DNA of 64,000 bases from Rhizobium sp. Q54. Its GTDB lineage: Bacteria; Pseudomonadota; Alphaproteobacteria; Rhizobiales; Beijerinckiaceae. Shown piece after piece: positions 9,398 to 18,900 of the stretch. The translations under genes and the position numbers were made by a program. The notes under the pieces were generated by a model. That model had not been told where the DNA came from and ran no database searches. It was given only the letters and a program-made list of their open reading frames with translations. The DNA lies in assembly GCA_945878875.1 (NCBI GenBank), contig CAMCUC010000012.1, positions 1 through 64,000 of the forward strand, read 5' to 3'. Position 1 is the stretch's first letter. The number at the start of each line of letters is the position of its first letter.

Positions 9398-9830
9398 AGC
9401 TCTCATCTTGACGTTTATCGGTTTATTGACAGTGGCCTATGCAGCTCGAATGTTAGGGCGTCAGCGGAAAAAATATGATCTCCGCCTGGAAGAGCAGAAA
9501 AAATATGATCTCCGCCTGGAAGAAATGACCCTCTGCCTGAATGATTTGACAGTTCGAATGGAGCGGTATGAAACAGGCACACGCCGACAGTCGCGCGAGC
9601 GCGAGGCTGTCGTTGCCAGCTCGTTAAACCAATTGCAAACTGACGTAAAATTGATGCAGATGAAGTCTCATGATCCCGTGTCCGGGCGTGATGCGCCAGA
9701 GCTACTTGAGCAGGCAATACAACTTGCCCGTGAGGGGAAACCCGGCGACCAAATTATGCGACGTACTGGCCTTTCAATGGACGTGGTGGAAGCAATTACG
9801 ATGCTCCATTCTTCTAGGCCTCGCCATTAG
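9381..9830 (+). CDS. Membrane-anchored coiled-coil protein, DUF2802-like
   Basis: N-terminal TM then coiled coil; C-terminal 'LLEQAIQLAREGKPGDQIMRRTGLSMDVVEAITMLHS' DUF2802-like; internal ATG at 9381 gives the natural start. Confidence 0.65.
   Translation: MNLLIEALILTFIGLLTVAYAARMLGRQRKKYDLRLEEQKKYDLRLEEMTLCLNDLTVRMERYETGTRRQSREREAVVASSLNQLQTDVKLMQMKSHDPVSGRDAPELLEQAIQLAREGKPGDQIMRRTGLSMDVVEAITMLHSSRPRH
9467..9526 (+). repeat. 30-bp in-frame tandem duplication encoding KKYDLRLEEQ/KKYDLRLEEM
   Basis: gaaaaaatatgatctccgcctggaaga occurs twice with a 30-bp period. Confidence 0.95.
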
Positions 9831-10506
9831 GGACCTTGGGACGCTTTGCCACTTCACGACTTTCTTTAATCGTATTTGCGGTCGCGATTTCAAGAGCTGC
9901 TGCGAGGCTATGGGAAGCGATGGCATAAGACCCGCGCGCCAGATACCCCTGCTTCGTTGACGCTTCGCGGAGCAGGTTTGAACCAGTCAATAACGGAAGT
10001 ATTACAGTCGCTGCATAGGCAATAATAAATATAACTATTCCGCCCGATAAATAGCTGACACACCAAATCAGAACCGTTGCAGTCAGCATCTGCCATTGAC
10101 GAAACCTCGCGTACAAAAATGGCGGAAAAAAAGTCCAGAAGCAGGATAAATCCTCGGGGATTAAAATCATGTCGCCGTTCGACTGAACGCCGCCCCAGTA
10201 AAGCGGCCACGTCGCGCCTGTTGGAATATCAATCAGCTCAGCCGGTGTTGCTGCTTCAAATTCAAGGCCATCCAACCCTTCGCTAAACGCTAGGCGGAAC
10301 AAAATACCTCCGCGTAGTACCGTGAGCCAGTCCGTCCGCTTGAGTGTTTGCAACAATTCTCGATCCTCCAGGGCTGCGCTTGGCGCGCATGAAGCGAAAG
10401 AGACGATGAAGTCGCCGACAAGCAAACCTGTCCGTTCCGCCGCCGTGAAGCGGTGAACCGTGGTCACGATTACAAGATCATCAAAAGTGCGCGTTTCAAT
10501 TTGCAT
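9814..10506 (-). CDS. Hypothetical membrane protein with a PDZ-like N-terminus
   Basis: 230 aa; 'FTAAERTGLLVGDFIVSF' and two hydrophobic stretches; embedded in flagellar cluster. Confidence 0.6.
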   Translation of the reverse strand: MQIETRTFDDLVIVTTVHRFTAAERTGLLVGDFIVSFASCAPSAALEDRELLQTLKRTDWLTVLRGGILFRLAFSEGLDGLEFEAATPAELIDIPTGATWPLYWGGVQSNGDMILIPEDLSCFWTFFPPFLYARFRQWQMLTATVLIWCVSYLSGGIVIFIIAYAATVILPLLTGSNLLREASTKQGYLARGSYAIASHSLAAALEIATANTIKESREVAKRPKVPNGEA

Positions 10507-10518
10507 TAATAATAACGT

Positions 10519-11337
10519 TCACGGGTATCGTATCATGGAGTTACTTGGGGCCGAAGCAGCAGGGCGACCGGCGTTTGGGCGTGTCGCAACGGGTGGACGC
10601 ACCATTACTTGTGTCTTCGCTTGCGGCGTAGAGGGGGCTGGCCGTGACGCTGCTGATATCAAATCAACTGTTCTTGCATTGGCTGATCGAGTAGCAGAAC
10701 TAAGCTCGTCCAACGATTGTTTGATTTCAGCGAATCGCTTCTCCTGAGCCTCGAGCTTCGTAATGTTGGCGTTCGCTGTATTCAGAGCTAGCGTTAAAAC
10801 CTGCACTTGCTTGGCAAGATCGGAATTTGAGAGTGCTATAGCCTCGAGGGCCTGCGAGGATGATTTCACATTTTCATCAACTTTCTTAGCGACCGCGACA
10901 AGACCGTTGATTTCACCCGAAAAGACAAGCAGAGCATCCCGGTTTACTTTTGTTATCAAATCAAGATCATTAATAGCACGCTTGAAATAGACCAGCGAAC
11001 CAAACACAGCAACGGCTGCGAGGAGGAAAATCAGCGTTGCACTATATAGCAATAATCGGCTGCTCTTTCGCGTCTCTGTAATGAGTTTGAAAGATTCCGC
11101 ACGAATGCGTTGTATCTCAAGTGCTGAATCAACGGCAGTGCTGGCCGCCTCAAGAGCAATTTCAATCGCTTCCTCGATTGCGGGCGTTTTGTCAGCGGCA
11201 TTTGTTTTATCTGGCCGAGGAACGGTGCTCTTTATTGGTTTAGAGGCGACTGCTTCAGCCGCAGACGGGGACTTATTTTCTGGCAAATTTAGGGGGTTCT
11301 TATCACTTTTGGTTTTTTTCGTTGGTTTAATGCTCAT
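10519..11337 (-). CDS. Hypothetical bitopic membrane protein with coiled coil
   Basis: Single TM 'LLLYSATLIFLLAAVAVFGSLVYF', coiled-coil C-terminus, Pro/Ala-rich tail. Confidence 0.6.
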   Translation of the reverse strand: MSIKPTKKTKSDKNPLNLPENKSPSAAEAVASKPIKSTVPRPDKTNAADKTPAIEEAIEIALEAASTAVDSALEIQRIRAESFKLITETRKSSRLLLYSATLIFLLAAVAVFGSLVYFKRAINDLDLITKVNRDALLVFSGEINGLVAVAKKVDENVKSSSQALEAIALSNSDLAKQVQVLTLALNTANANITKLEAQEKRFAEIKQSLDELSSATRSANARTVDLISAASRPAPSTPQAKTQVMVRPPVATRPNAGRPAASAPSNSMIRYP

Positions 11338-11437
11338 CTCGGCCTCCTCTTGAGCCCGGTATTAGGATTTGATACGCGCCGTTGACACTTGAGACCCGAC
11401 GTCATTAGTACTTCGATAGAGGGGATACGTCGAGAGC

Positions 11438-11470
11438 GGAACCCGTATGCGAGGCACGCATACGGGTTCC
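11438..11470 (-). terminator. Strong 13-bp-stem hairpin between flhB and the membrane-protein pair
   Basis: GGAACCCGTATGC / GCATACGGGTTCC with 7-nt loop; no clear T-tract. Confidence 0.5.
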
Positions 11471-11521
11471 TTGCATCGTGAGTGATAATAAAATGAATGC
11501 ATCCAAAACAGGAAACGCCGA

Positions 11522-12658
11522 TCATTTGTTGCGTGTCTTTCGATTTCCATTTGCGTCAAACTGCAGGGCATCAGGTACTTCGACGTCTGGCGGATCTCCA
11601 GCGGCGCCGGCCTGGAAAACAAAGCTTAGGACAGCAGCCACCGCGCGGTATAAATCCGCATGAATTTCCGAGCCAATTTCGGTTGTGAAGAAGAGTGCTC
11701 TTGCGAGAAGCGGCATCGTAAGGATTGGGATCCCAGCTGCCTCCGCTCGCTCTCTTATTTGTGAAGCTATCACATCAGCACCTTTAGCAATCACCTTGGG
11801 GGCGGAACCCTCTGCGAAGTCATAATTTAAGGCAACAGCAAAATGCTGCGGATTTACGAGAACAACCTGAGCTTTTTCGACCTGTGAAACTGAGCTACGT
11901 TGGGAAATTTCCTGCTGAGCGCGTCTTATACGGGCCCTAATTTCCGGGGCGCCTTCCGTCTGCTTGTTTTCATCTTTAACTTCCTGCTTTGTCATCATCA
12001 GCTGCTTTTTATGGCGAACGAACTGAATGACCAAATCCATAAGTCCAAGCATTGCTACCGATCCAACCAAGATAAGGAATATCCACAACGTAATTGAGCC
12101 AACGTTCTCAACAGTGGATTCAAGACTTCCAGACGCTATTGCTAAAAATTGAGGCAGACTATGTATCAAAAGAAACATGCCTAGCACAGCCAGCACAAGA
12201 ACTTTAAGCACTGATTTGGTAAGCTCAATAAGCGCGTTTGAACCAAACATGCGCCCGAAACCAGAAATAATTGATAATCTATTAGACTTAAAATTAAAAT
12301 TAGAGGGAATAAAATGGATGCCCCCGATAAGCATTTGCGCGCTGATGGCAATAATTACTAACGGAAACGAAAAAGCCAGCACAATAATTGCTGCTGAAAT
12401 GAACCGATCAGCAATAATGCTTGTGAGGCTGATTTCTTGAACAAGAATGGATGAGATATCGAGGCCCTGCCTAAAGCTTCCGACTAATTCCGAAAACATG
12501 GTGCGGCCAAAATATGAAAAAAGCATCGCGCCTGCTATTAATACGGCTCCCATTACAAAGTCTTTTGAGCTTAAAATTTGCCCTTTTTCGATAGACTCTG
12601 TCTTGCGCCGTTCTGTGGCTTCTTCGGTCTTTTCTTGATCGCTGTCATTTGCGGCCAT
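11522..12658 (-). CDS. flhB: Flagellar export switch protein FlhB
   Basis: 'DSDQEKTEEATERRKTESIEKGQILSSKD' N-terminus; C-terminal domain with NPQH at the autocleavage site. Confidence 0.95.
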   Translation of the reverse strand: MAANDSDQEKTEEATERRKTESIEKGQILSSKDFVMGAVLIAGAMLFSYFGRTMFSELVGSFRQGLDISSILVQEISLTSIIADRFISAAIIVLAFSFPLVIIAISAQMLIGGIHFIPSNFNFKSNRLSIISGFGRMFGSNALIELTKSVLKVLVLAVLGMFLLIHSLPQFLAIASGSLESTVENVGSITLWIFLILVGSVAMLGLMDLVIQFVRHKKQLMMTKQEVKDENKQTEGAPEIRARIRRAQQEISQRSSVSQVEKAQVVLVNPQHFAVALNYDFAEGSAPKVIAKGADVIASQIRERAEAAGIPILTMPLLARALFFTTEIGSEIHADLYRAVAAVLSFVFQAGAAGDPPDVEVPDALQFDANGNRKTRNK

Positions 12659-12663
12659 TTAGA

Positions 12664-13440
12664 TCATACCTCCCCAAGTATCAGTTTGCGGGTTGTAGCC
12701 GCAGCATTTTCGATCAATACGGATAGCGAATCGCTCATACTAGGCATAAGTACAAGTAGAAGTGCGAGCCCAATAAGAATCGTCAACGGGAACCCAACAG
12801 AGAATATGTTCATTTGGGGTGCTACGCGTGTTAATAGCCCAATCAAGAGATTTGAGCAAAATAAAGCAACAATGATCGGCATCGCAAAGATGATAGCGAT
12901 GGAAAAAATCAATGCGGCGCTTCGAGATATGTTCAAAAATATATCTGTATCAAATTTTAATTCTATTGGTAATGATATATAGCTCAAGACAACATGTTGA
13001 ATAAGTAAATGATGCCCCTCAACGGATAGAAAAATAAGCACAAGCAATATTGATAAGAATTGCGTGATCACTGGCGATTGACTTCCAGTTTGCGGATCAA
13101 TTATTGAGGCGAAACCAAGGCCCATTGAAAACGCAATTTGTTCTCCGGCCATCGCTATAGCCGCAAAGATAAGCTGATAAATAAGGCCTATCATGACCCC
13201 GATTAAAACCTCTCGGGCTAAAAGGATAGCACCCATCAATGAAAACATATCAACTGAGGGAACTGATATATAATTTGAGAGAAGAAAAGCCAAAGTTATA
13301 GTGAGGGTCACTCTGATTGGTGTCGAAATAGCAGAGGCGGAAAAAAAGGGGGCTATAAGCAGCATTCCCGTCATACGAACGGAAATGAGGATAAGTAACC
13401 ACATTTTCTCAAAGACCGCACTTTCTTCAAGAACGATCAC
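12664..13440 (-). CDS. fliR: Flagellar export protein FliR
   Basis: Polytopic; order flhB-fliR-fliQ-fliP. Confidence 0.93.
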   Translation of the reverse strand: MIVLEESAVFEKMWLLILISVRMTGMLLIAPFFSASAISTPIRVTLTITLAFLLSNYISVPSVDMFSLMGAILLAREVLIGVMIGLIYQLIFAAIAMAGEQIAFSMGLGFASIIDPQTGSQSPVITQFLSILLVLIFLSVEGHHLLIQHVVLSYISLPIELKFDTDIFLNISRSAALIFSIAIIFAMPIIVALFCSNLLIGLLTRVAPQMNIFSVGFPLTILIGLALLLVLMPSMSDSLSVLIENAAATTRKLILGEV

Positions 13441-13706
13441 CTACCGACCCTCGCTATCTCTGTAAAAACTGTGAAGAAGAATCCTGTCATCGTGGACATC
13501 ATAAACGGGCCTGCGATCGCGAGAATTCCTAAAACAATAACTAATTTTGGTACAAATGTCAGGGTACTTTCATTGATCGACGTTGCTGCCTGGAATATTC
13601 CAATCAATAGACCAACGAGAAGAGCCGTTATTAAAATAGGCCCTGTCGCAAAAAGAACACTTATAAGCGTCTCACGACCGATGGTTGCATACTGCTGATA
13701 CAACAT
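13437..13706 (-). CDS. fliQ: Flagellar export protein FliQ
   Basis: 89 aa, 'ATSINESTLTFVPKLVIVLGILAIAGPFMM'. Confidence 0.95.
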   Translation of the reverse strand: MLYQQYATIGRETLISVLFATGPILITALLVGLLIGIFQAATSINESTLTFVPKLVIVLGILAIAGPFMMSTMTGFFFTVFTEIARVGR

Positions 13707-13710
13707 CGCT

Positions 13711-14478
13711 TCAGCCCCTAGTAAAGCTTTGGACGATTGATGAAATCGTCATACTCCATCCGTCTACGACTACGAATAAAAGCAGCTTGAACGGAAGTGA
13801 TATGAGAGTTGGAGAAAGCATCATCATGCCTAACGACATTAGAACGCTTGCGACAACGATGTCGATCACAAGAAAGGGCAGAAATAATAAAAAACCAATG
13901 GTGAAAGCTGTTCGAAGTTCGCTTATTATAAACGCTGGTATTAATACAGGTGCTGGCACTGCCTCAGGGCTCGCATAGCCCTTGTCGCCTTGAAGTTCAG
14001 CCATCAAGATAAGGTCGGATTCTCTCGTATGGCGTAGCATGAATCGCTTCATTACCTCGAGGCCACGCATACTTGCATCCTCAATGGTTATTGAGCCATT
14101 GGAGTAGGGAGAAAAAGAGGTTTCATTGATTTCTTTAAAGGTCGGCGCCATTATGAAAAGCGTCATGAACAACGCAAGTCCGACTAGTACCTGGTTTGGG
14201 GGTGTTTGCTGTGTCCCAAGCGCCTGCCGTAAAATAGACAGCGTAACTATTATTCGCGTGAAGCTAGTTGTTACGAGCAATAATGACGGCAACAATGTAA
14301 GCGCTGTCATCAATGCGAGTGTTTGCAGTGACAGAGAGAGACTTTGCTTGCCGTCAGCTTGACCTTCGATTTTTAGTAATGGAAAATCAAAGACAGAACC
14401 CGACTGCGCAAATACGTTTTGGGTCAATCCAATTATTATCATAATGGTTGATGTTATAAATAATGTTTTTTTGCTCAC
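13711..14478 (-). CDS. fliP: Flagellar export protein FliP
   Basis: 'LLPSLLLVTTSFTRIIVTLSILRQALGTQQTPPNQVLVGLALFMT'. Confidence 0.97.
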   Translation of the reverse strand: MSKKTLFITSTIMIIIGLTQNVFAQSGSVFDFPLLKIEGQADGKQSLSLSLQTLALMTALTLLPSLLLVTTSFTRIIVTLSILRQALGTQQTPPNQVLVGLALFMTLFIMAPTFKEINETSFSPYSNGSITIEDASMRGLEVMKRFMLRHTRESDLILMAELQGDKGYASPEAVPAPVLIPAFIISELRTAFTIGFLLFLPFLVIDIVVASVLMSLGMMMLSPTLISLPFKLLLFVVVDGWSMTISSIVQSFTRG

Positions 14479-14738
14479 GGAGTTTCGGCCTTATTTGTTG
14501 TGCTCAGTGTCTGCATTGCAGTCACGCCATACTTGCCTATGGCACAAGCAATTCGGTGGCCATCTATTTCAACAATTGCTATTCGCATTCCACTGCCAAG
14601 CTCAATCACACGGTGAATGCCTTCTGGCCGTCCAAACCTCGCATGGAGTTTGTTTCTCTGTCGGATTAGCGTTCCAGCGATTAAAATCGCAATTACCATT
14701 ATTGCAGCGCCAGACAACAAAGGCATTATGTTATTCAT
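14475..14738 (-). CDS. fliO: FliO-like flagellar biosynthesis protein
   Basis: Small single-TM protein between fliN and fliP. Confidence 0.75.
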   Translation of the reverse strand: MNNIMPLLSGAAIMVIAILIAGTLIRQRNKLHARFGRPEGIHRVIELGSGMRIAIVEIDGHRIACAIGKYGVTAMQTLSTTNKAETP

Positions 14739-15034
14739 AAGCTCCGTACCCGCTTCTCTGGAGATACTATCTCAGTTAACCTCACTCCTAATCGTTCACC
14801 GACCAGAACAATTTCGCCTTTTGCTAAGAGCGTTCCATTTACAAGTATGTCGAGATGTTCGCCTGCAAGCCGCTCTAGTTCTACGACAGAGCCATCATTG
14901 AGCTTCAATAAATCCCCAATTGATATCTTCGTTCCGCCCACCTCAACCGTTAATTGAACCTCGATGTTTTCTAGTCGTCGGAGGTTCGTTGCTCCGAGGT
15001 CTGAATCACTTTCGTCTTGTTCACCTGAAGGCAT
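14735..15034 (-). CDS. fliN: Flagellar motor switch protein FliN
   Basis: 'LENIEVQLTVEVGGTKISIGDLLKLNDGSVVELERLAGEHLDILVNGTLLAKGEIVLVGERLGVRLTEIV'. Confidence 0.96.
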   Translation of the reverse strand: MPSGEQDESDSDLGATNLRRLENIEVQLTVEVGGTKISIGDLLKLNDGSVVELERLAGEHLDILVNGTLLAKGEIVLVGERLGVRLTEIVSPEKRVRSL

Positions 15035-15055
15035 TTCTGTTCTCCCGTAACGCGT

Positions 15056-16015
15056 CTATCCAACGATACGGACAGCGAGCTGTCCGTCTTGTTCGCCAAC
15101 TATTCCCTCAAGCAGCGGTTCTTCCGCAACATATATTTTGACCTGTTCAAAGGTTTGGATATCGATGACCATGCCTTCGCGCAATTGTAGTAGCTCGCCA
15201 ATGGTAAGAACTGGCGTCGCTATTCGGGGAATGAAGCTCAGTTGAATTTCTTGTATCGCTTCCAGAAGACGTGCTTCCCACTTCAAATCACGGCCGTCGC
15301 CAACACGCTGTATTTTGCTGCGTAAAATAGTAGCAATTTGTTTTAGTGCTTGACGAGGATACAAAATATCAATCGTGGCTGGATCAGCATATGGTAGTTG
15401 TACGACGAACGACGATATGATCACAGCTTCCTGACCTTCTACGAAGGATGTAAAAGCTGGATTAGTTTCGCTTCCCATAAAATCAAAGCTAACGGGATAA
15501 ACTTCTTTCCAACTTTCCTCCAGCGTCTTCAAAGAGCCTTCAATGACTACCTGTAAAATTCGTTCTTCTGTTGGTGTGAATTCTGATTGGTGCGTAACGC
15601 CGCAATTTCCACGACCACCGAAAAATGAATTTACGAGAATACTTATAAGTTTTGGGGGAAACTGAATTAGGATCATCCCCTTTAACGCATCTGCTCGCGC
15701 TGTTGTGAAGCTGACGAAAGCCTCAGCGCCACGAACATATTCGTCGAAACGACGTGTTTCCGGCGCAAGTGTTGAAATTCGTGGCATAAAGCGCAACATT
15801 GGTAACAGCACATTACGTAATTGCCTTCCAAATCGCTCATTGATCAGCCGAAGCGTGTGCAGATCTCCAAGAAGACCAGCGTCTTCGCCGCCAAACACGT
15901 ATGGACGGTATTCTACTTTCTTTGCTGGTTTCGAATTTGGGTCAATTGACCCATCGTTTAGTCCCTCAATGAGGGCAGAAACTTCTTCGTTGCTGAGTTT
16001 GCGTGTAGGTGTCAT
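15056..16015 (-). CDS. fliM: Flagellar motor switch protein FliM
   Basis: 'LHTLRLINERFGRQLRNVLLPMLRF' and SpoA-type C-terminus. Confidence 0.96.
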   Translation of the reverse strand: MTPTRKLSNEEVSALIEGLNDGSIDPNSKPAKKVEYRPYVFGGEDAGLLGDLHTLRLINERFGRQLRNVLLPMLRFMPRISTLAPETRRFDEYVRGAEAFVSFTTARADALKGMILIQFPPKLISILVNSFFGGRGNCGVTHQSEFTPTEERILQVVIEGSLKTLEESWKEVYPVSFDFMGSETNPAFTSFVEGQEAVIISSFVVQLPYADPATIDILYPRQALKQIATILRSKIQRVGDGRDLKWEARLLEAIQEIQLSFIPRIATPVLTIGELLQLREGMVIDIQTFEQVKIYVAEEPLLEGIVGEQDGQLAVRIVG

Positions 16016-16017
16016 TT

Positions 16018-16611
16018 TTATTGCATTACCAAGGCGGTGATAAATACGTTCTCAATTCCACCGAACTCGGTACGCTGGAGTAGGACTCGATTAATAGCAT
16101 CTCTTATTTGATCTTGAATTCGCCGCCGATTCTCGACCCCTGAGATTTCCGCTTCCCCCTGTTCTGCAAGTACTGCAAGAACCTCGGAGCGAATAGCAAC
16201 TTCATGTTTCTGTACATTTTCTATGACACGCTTGTCATATTGAGTAGCTAGGCCTATGGACATTTGTACAAAGCGTCGAGATCCGCGCATGTTCGTTGTG
16301 AAATTGCCCGGAAATTCAAAATAACTGGTGATGTATTGTTCCCGTGACGGAACAGGTTTTCCAGTTGGGGCTGGTTCTTCAACTTTTCCCTTGTCGGGCG
16401 TTTTTGCACCAGTCTTTTGGCTCGCGGCCTCCGAGCCGCGTTCGATCACAATAGCTAGAGGGTTGTCTTCCTGTGGCTTAGTGAGCTTTGCGTATAGAAT
16501 ACTTGCACCGGCACCGAGTGCGATCAGAATTAGGGCTCCAATTAGTCCCAACAATATCTTTATAACGGGAAGCTTTTTTTTGGGCTGATCTACTTCGGGT
16601 TCCTGAGCCAT
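16018..16611 (-). CDS. fliL: Flagellar basal body-associated protein FliL
   Basis: N-terminal TM and 'ENVQKHEVAIRSEVLAVLAEQGEAEISG'; upstream of fliM. Confidence 0.9.
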   Translation of the reverse strand: MAQEPEVDQPKKKLPVIKILLGLIGALILIALGAGASILYAKLTKPQEDNPLAIVIERGSEAASQKTGAKTPDKGKVEEPAPTGKPVPSREQYITSYFEFPGNFTTNMRGSRRFVQMSIGLATQYDKRVIENVQKHEVAIRSEVLAVLAEQGEAEISGVENRRRIQDQIRDAINRVLLQRTEFGGIENVFITALVMQ

Positions 16612-16620
16612 TTTTTATCC

Positions 16621-18834
16621 TTAAGCCTGAAGTTCTAGTGAAAACTCAGGGTGATCACTTTGTATTTCCTGCGATGTTGTATGATTCCGCTCACGGTTCC
16701 GATCTTCGTCTGGATCGTTGTTCCCATCATTCACATCAAGACTAGTTATCGTAAATCCAGCGTCGTCCAGAGCTGATCTTAATGCTTCTTTCATCTCGTT
16801 TAAAGAGTTTGTCGCCTCGATGCTGGAAGTTCTTATGTGGAGGCGTAGCTTCGATCCATCAAGCGCTAACCTGATCAAAATTTGACCAATACCAGGTGGA
16901 TAGAGCTGCATGCGAATCTGGTTCGCACCGTCACGCGCAGCTGCGATAACCTGTCGCTCAAGAGCCCGAAAACGCAAGTCTTCGCTTATTTCCACTGATT
17001 TTGAATTCGGCGTGCTCTCCGGCCCGATATTTGGGGGGGGCGGTCGTAATATCGTTACATTTTGTTGCGTTTTTTCGTGACCACTTGTTTCGATGCTTCC
17101 GTCAGGTGTGGGTAATAATTTCATTGATGACGATCTACTTCGTTCAATCACCTCTTTTGCATCGGGAGCCAAATCCAGATTTGGTCCAATTAATTCATCG
17201 CTGGCTTTTGTTAAAATGATCGGATCTTCAACGCTAGTATTGAGACGTGTAAAAAAAACACTCTTGTTCGAACGCAGTTCTTGCGTCATTGTATTACTGG
17301 GTTGAGCGTCGCTGGCCGGCTCGATATCTAGGTCAGGATTCTGTTGTATCTGAAGTTGTGCCACTTTTGATTGTTGACTTCCTCTTTCAGCAGCTTTCTT
17401 TGCGTTGACCCTCGATTGATCAAATATGCCTTCAGACGATTGTTCTTGAGTAATCAAATTTATCAATTTTGGTTTGTTCAGAATGAGGTGGTCGTTCCTA
17501 TCTTTATTTTGAGCGATAGTCAGCATTGAAGAGGCCTGATTGTTCTTCATTTGCATCATATTGATCGAAACAGCCTCATTTTCTTTTAATACTATGTCTG
17601 TGTCCCCTGTATTGGTTGTTACGGGCAACGCGTCTCGTAGACTCGTCGTCGGCGCAATAAGGTTTTTTGCAGTCAAGCCACTCTTATAACGAGTTTGGTT
17701 TTGTGTGACTCGGAAAATTGTCGGAGGAGTATTCTGGGTTAAATGATCGTTCGGATAGTCAATGTTGACAGCTTCTCGCGATATGTTGCCAGAGCTTTTG
17801 TACTCGACGGTGTCTAATATCGACGCGTGGGAGATCGACGACATATCGATAGCGTTGGTACGTATGCTGTTGTTTGCTACGTGAGAAAACTCTATTTCTG
17901 TCACTCCGCTCTTCTTAGCGTCAGGTGAGCTAACCTCTTTTAAAAACATAGGCTCCGCTTCTTCAGGGTTTCGGATGTTTGCGGATTCTATTTCGGGTGC
18001 GGTATTTGGCTCCGTAAGCGCGTTTTCGTCCGCGCTGCTTAGCGAGGTAGAGGGATTGGGAGAGGTCGGAAAGGTTCTAGTTTTAGTATTTGAAAATATG
18101 ACGTTTTCGTGCTGCACATCGTAAAGGTATTCTTCATCAGCCTTTATGTAATCAAGTGTGTCGGTGTGCGCAGGGGCCGTTGTTATATTTGGATCTTGTT
18201 GTTTAACATTGTCTTTCGTAATCGGTAATACGGTCTGAGCTATATTTTGGAGAATGTCTTCTGTCAGCCTTAGCGACGCAGGCTGCTGTTCTATATCGCT
18301 TTCCTTTGACGTTTCGGTAACATCGTTGTCCGGTTGAGTGCCTTGATTTAATTCAAATTCGTGAACTGGTGTAATCGGATCATTGATCGTGCCGAAAGTA
18401 GCTTGCGGTTCTGTTTCAGCAATGGGCGACGCATACGGTGTGTCCGTAGCGCCTTGTGCGACGATCATAAAGACTTCGAGCTCGTCTTCAGGGTTCTGTC
18501 CGGTACTGGCTGTTTCGGCAGTTGACCTGGTGAGCTCTTCCGCGGATTTTTTGTTTGCGGCAATGGATAGCGCGGTGCTGATTGCGTCGATAATGGCCTC
18601 AACAAGAACAGCCGGTGGACCGAGGTGTGTTTTTGTTTGCGCCAGATTGTCTGCTTGCAGCAAATTAGTACTTCTGGCTTCTTCGTTGCTTACGTTGATC
18701 ACGGTTGCCGTTTCTGCGTAAGCTTCTCCAAAGCTTATCGTGCTGTCATTTTGTGGCAGCAGTTGTCCGTTGTTTGTGAGCACTGGTTCGCTTTGCGAGG
18801 GCAGTGCGCTGATGTTGAGCGTATCCACTATCAT
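16621..18834 (-). CDS. fliK: Flagellar hook-length control protein FliK
   Basis: Long low-complexity N-terminus; conserved 'IRMQLYPPGIGQILIRLALDGSKLRLHIRTSSIEATNSLNEMKEALRSALDDAGF'. Confidence 0.88.
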   Translation of the reverse strand: MIVDTLNISALPSQSEPVLTNNGQLLPQNDSTISFGEAYAETATVINVSNEEARSTNLLQADNLAQTKTHLGPPAVLVEAIIDAISTALSIAANKKSAEELTRSTAETASTGQNPEDELEVFMIVAQGATDTPYASPIAETEPQATFGTINDPITPVHEFELNQGTQPDNDVTETSKESDIEQQPASLRLTEDILQNIAQTVLPITKDNVKQQDPNITTAPAHTDTLDYIKADEEYLYDVQHENVIFSNTKTRTFPTSPNPSTSLSSADENALTEPNTAPEIESANIRNPEEAEPMFLKEVSSPDAKKSGVTEIEFSHVANNSIRTNAIDMSSISHASILDTVEYKSSGNISREAVNIDYPNDHLTQNTPPTIFRVTQNQTRYKSGLTAKNLIAPTTSLRDALPVTTNTGDTDIVLKENEAVSINMMQMKNNQASSMLTIAQNKDRNDHLILNKPKLINLITQEQSSEGIFDQSRVNAKKAAERGSQQSKVAQLQIQQNPDLDIEPASDAQPSNTMTQELRSNKSVFFTRLNTSVEDPIILTKASDELIGPNLDLAPDAKEVIERSRSSSMKLLPTPDGSIETSGHEKTQQNVTILRPPPPNIGPESTPNSKSVEISEDLRFRALERQVIAAARDGANQIRMQLYPPGIGQILIRLALDGSKLRLHIRTSSIEATNSLNEMKEALRSALDDAGFTITSLDVNDGNNDPDEDRNRERNHTTSQEIQSDHPEFSLELQA

Positions 18835-18884
18835 CCTCGCGTGCGTCTTTGAGCTGACGGCGCAGCGTCATATGGTCAAGTATT

Positions 18885-18900
18885 AGCAAAATTTGTGCCA
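18885..18900 (-). promoter_or_regulatory. Predicted sigma-54 promoter for fliK-fliLMNOPQR-flhB (TGGCAC-AAATT-TTGCT)
   Basis: Exact consensus on minus strand in the fliJ-fliK gap. Confidence 0.78.
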
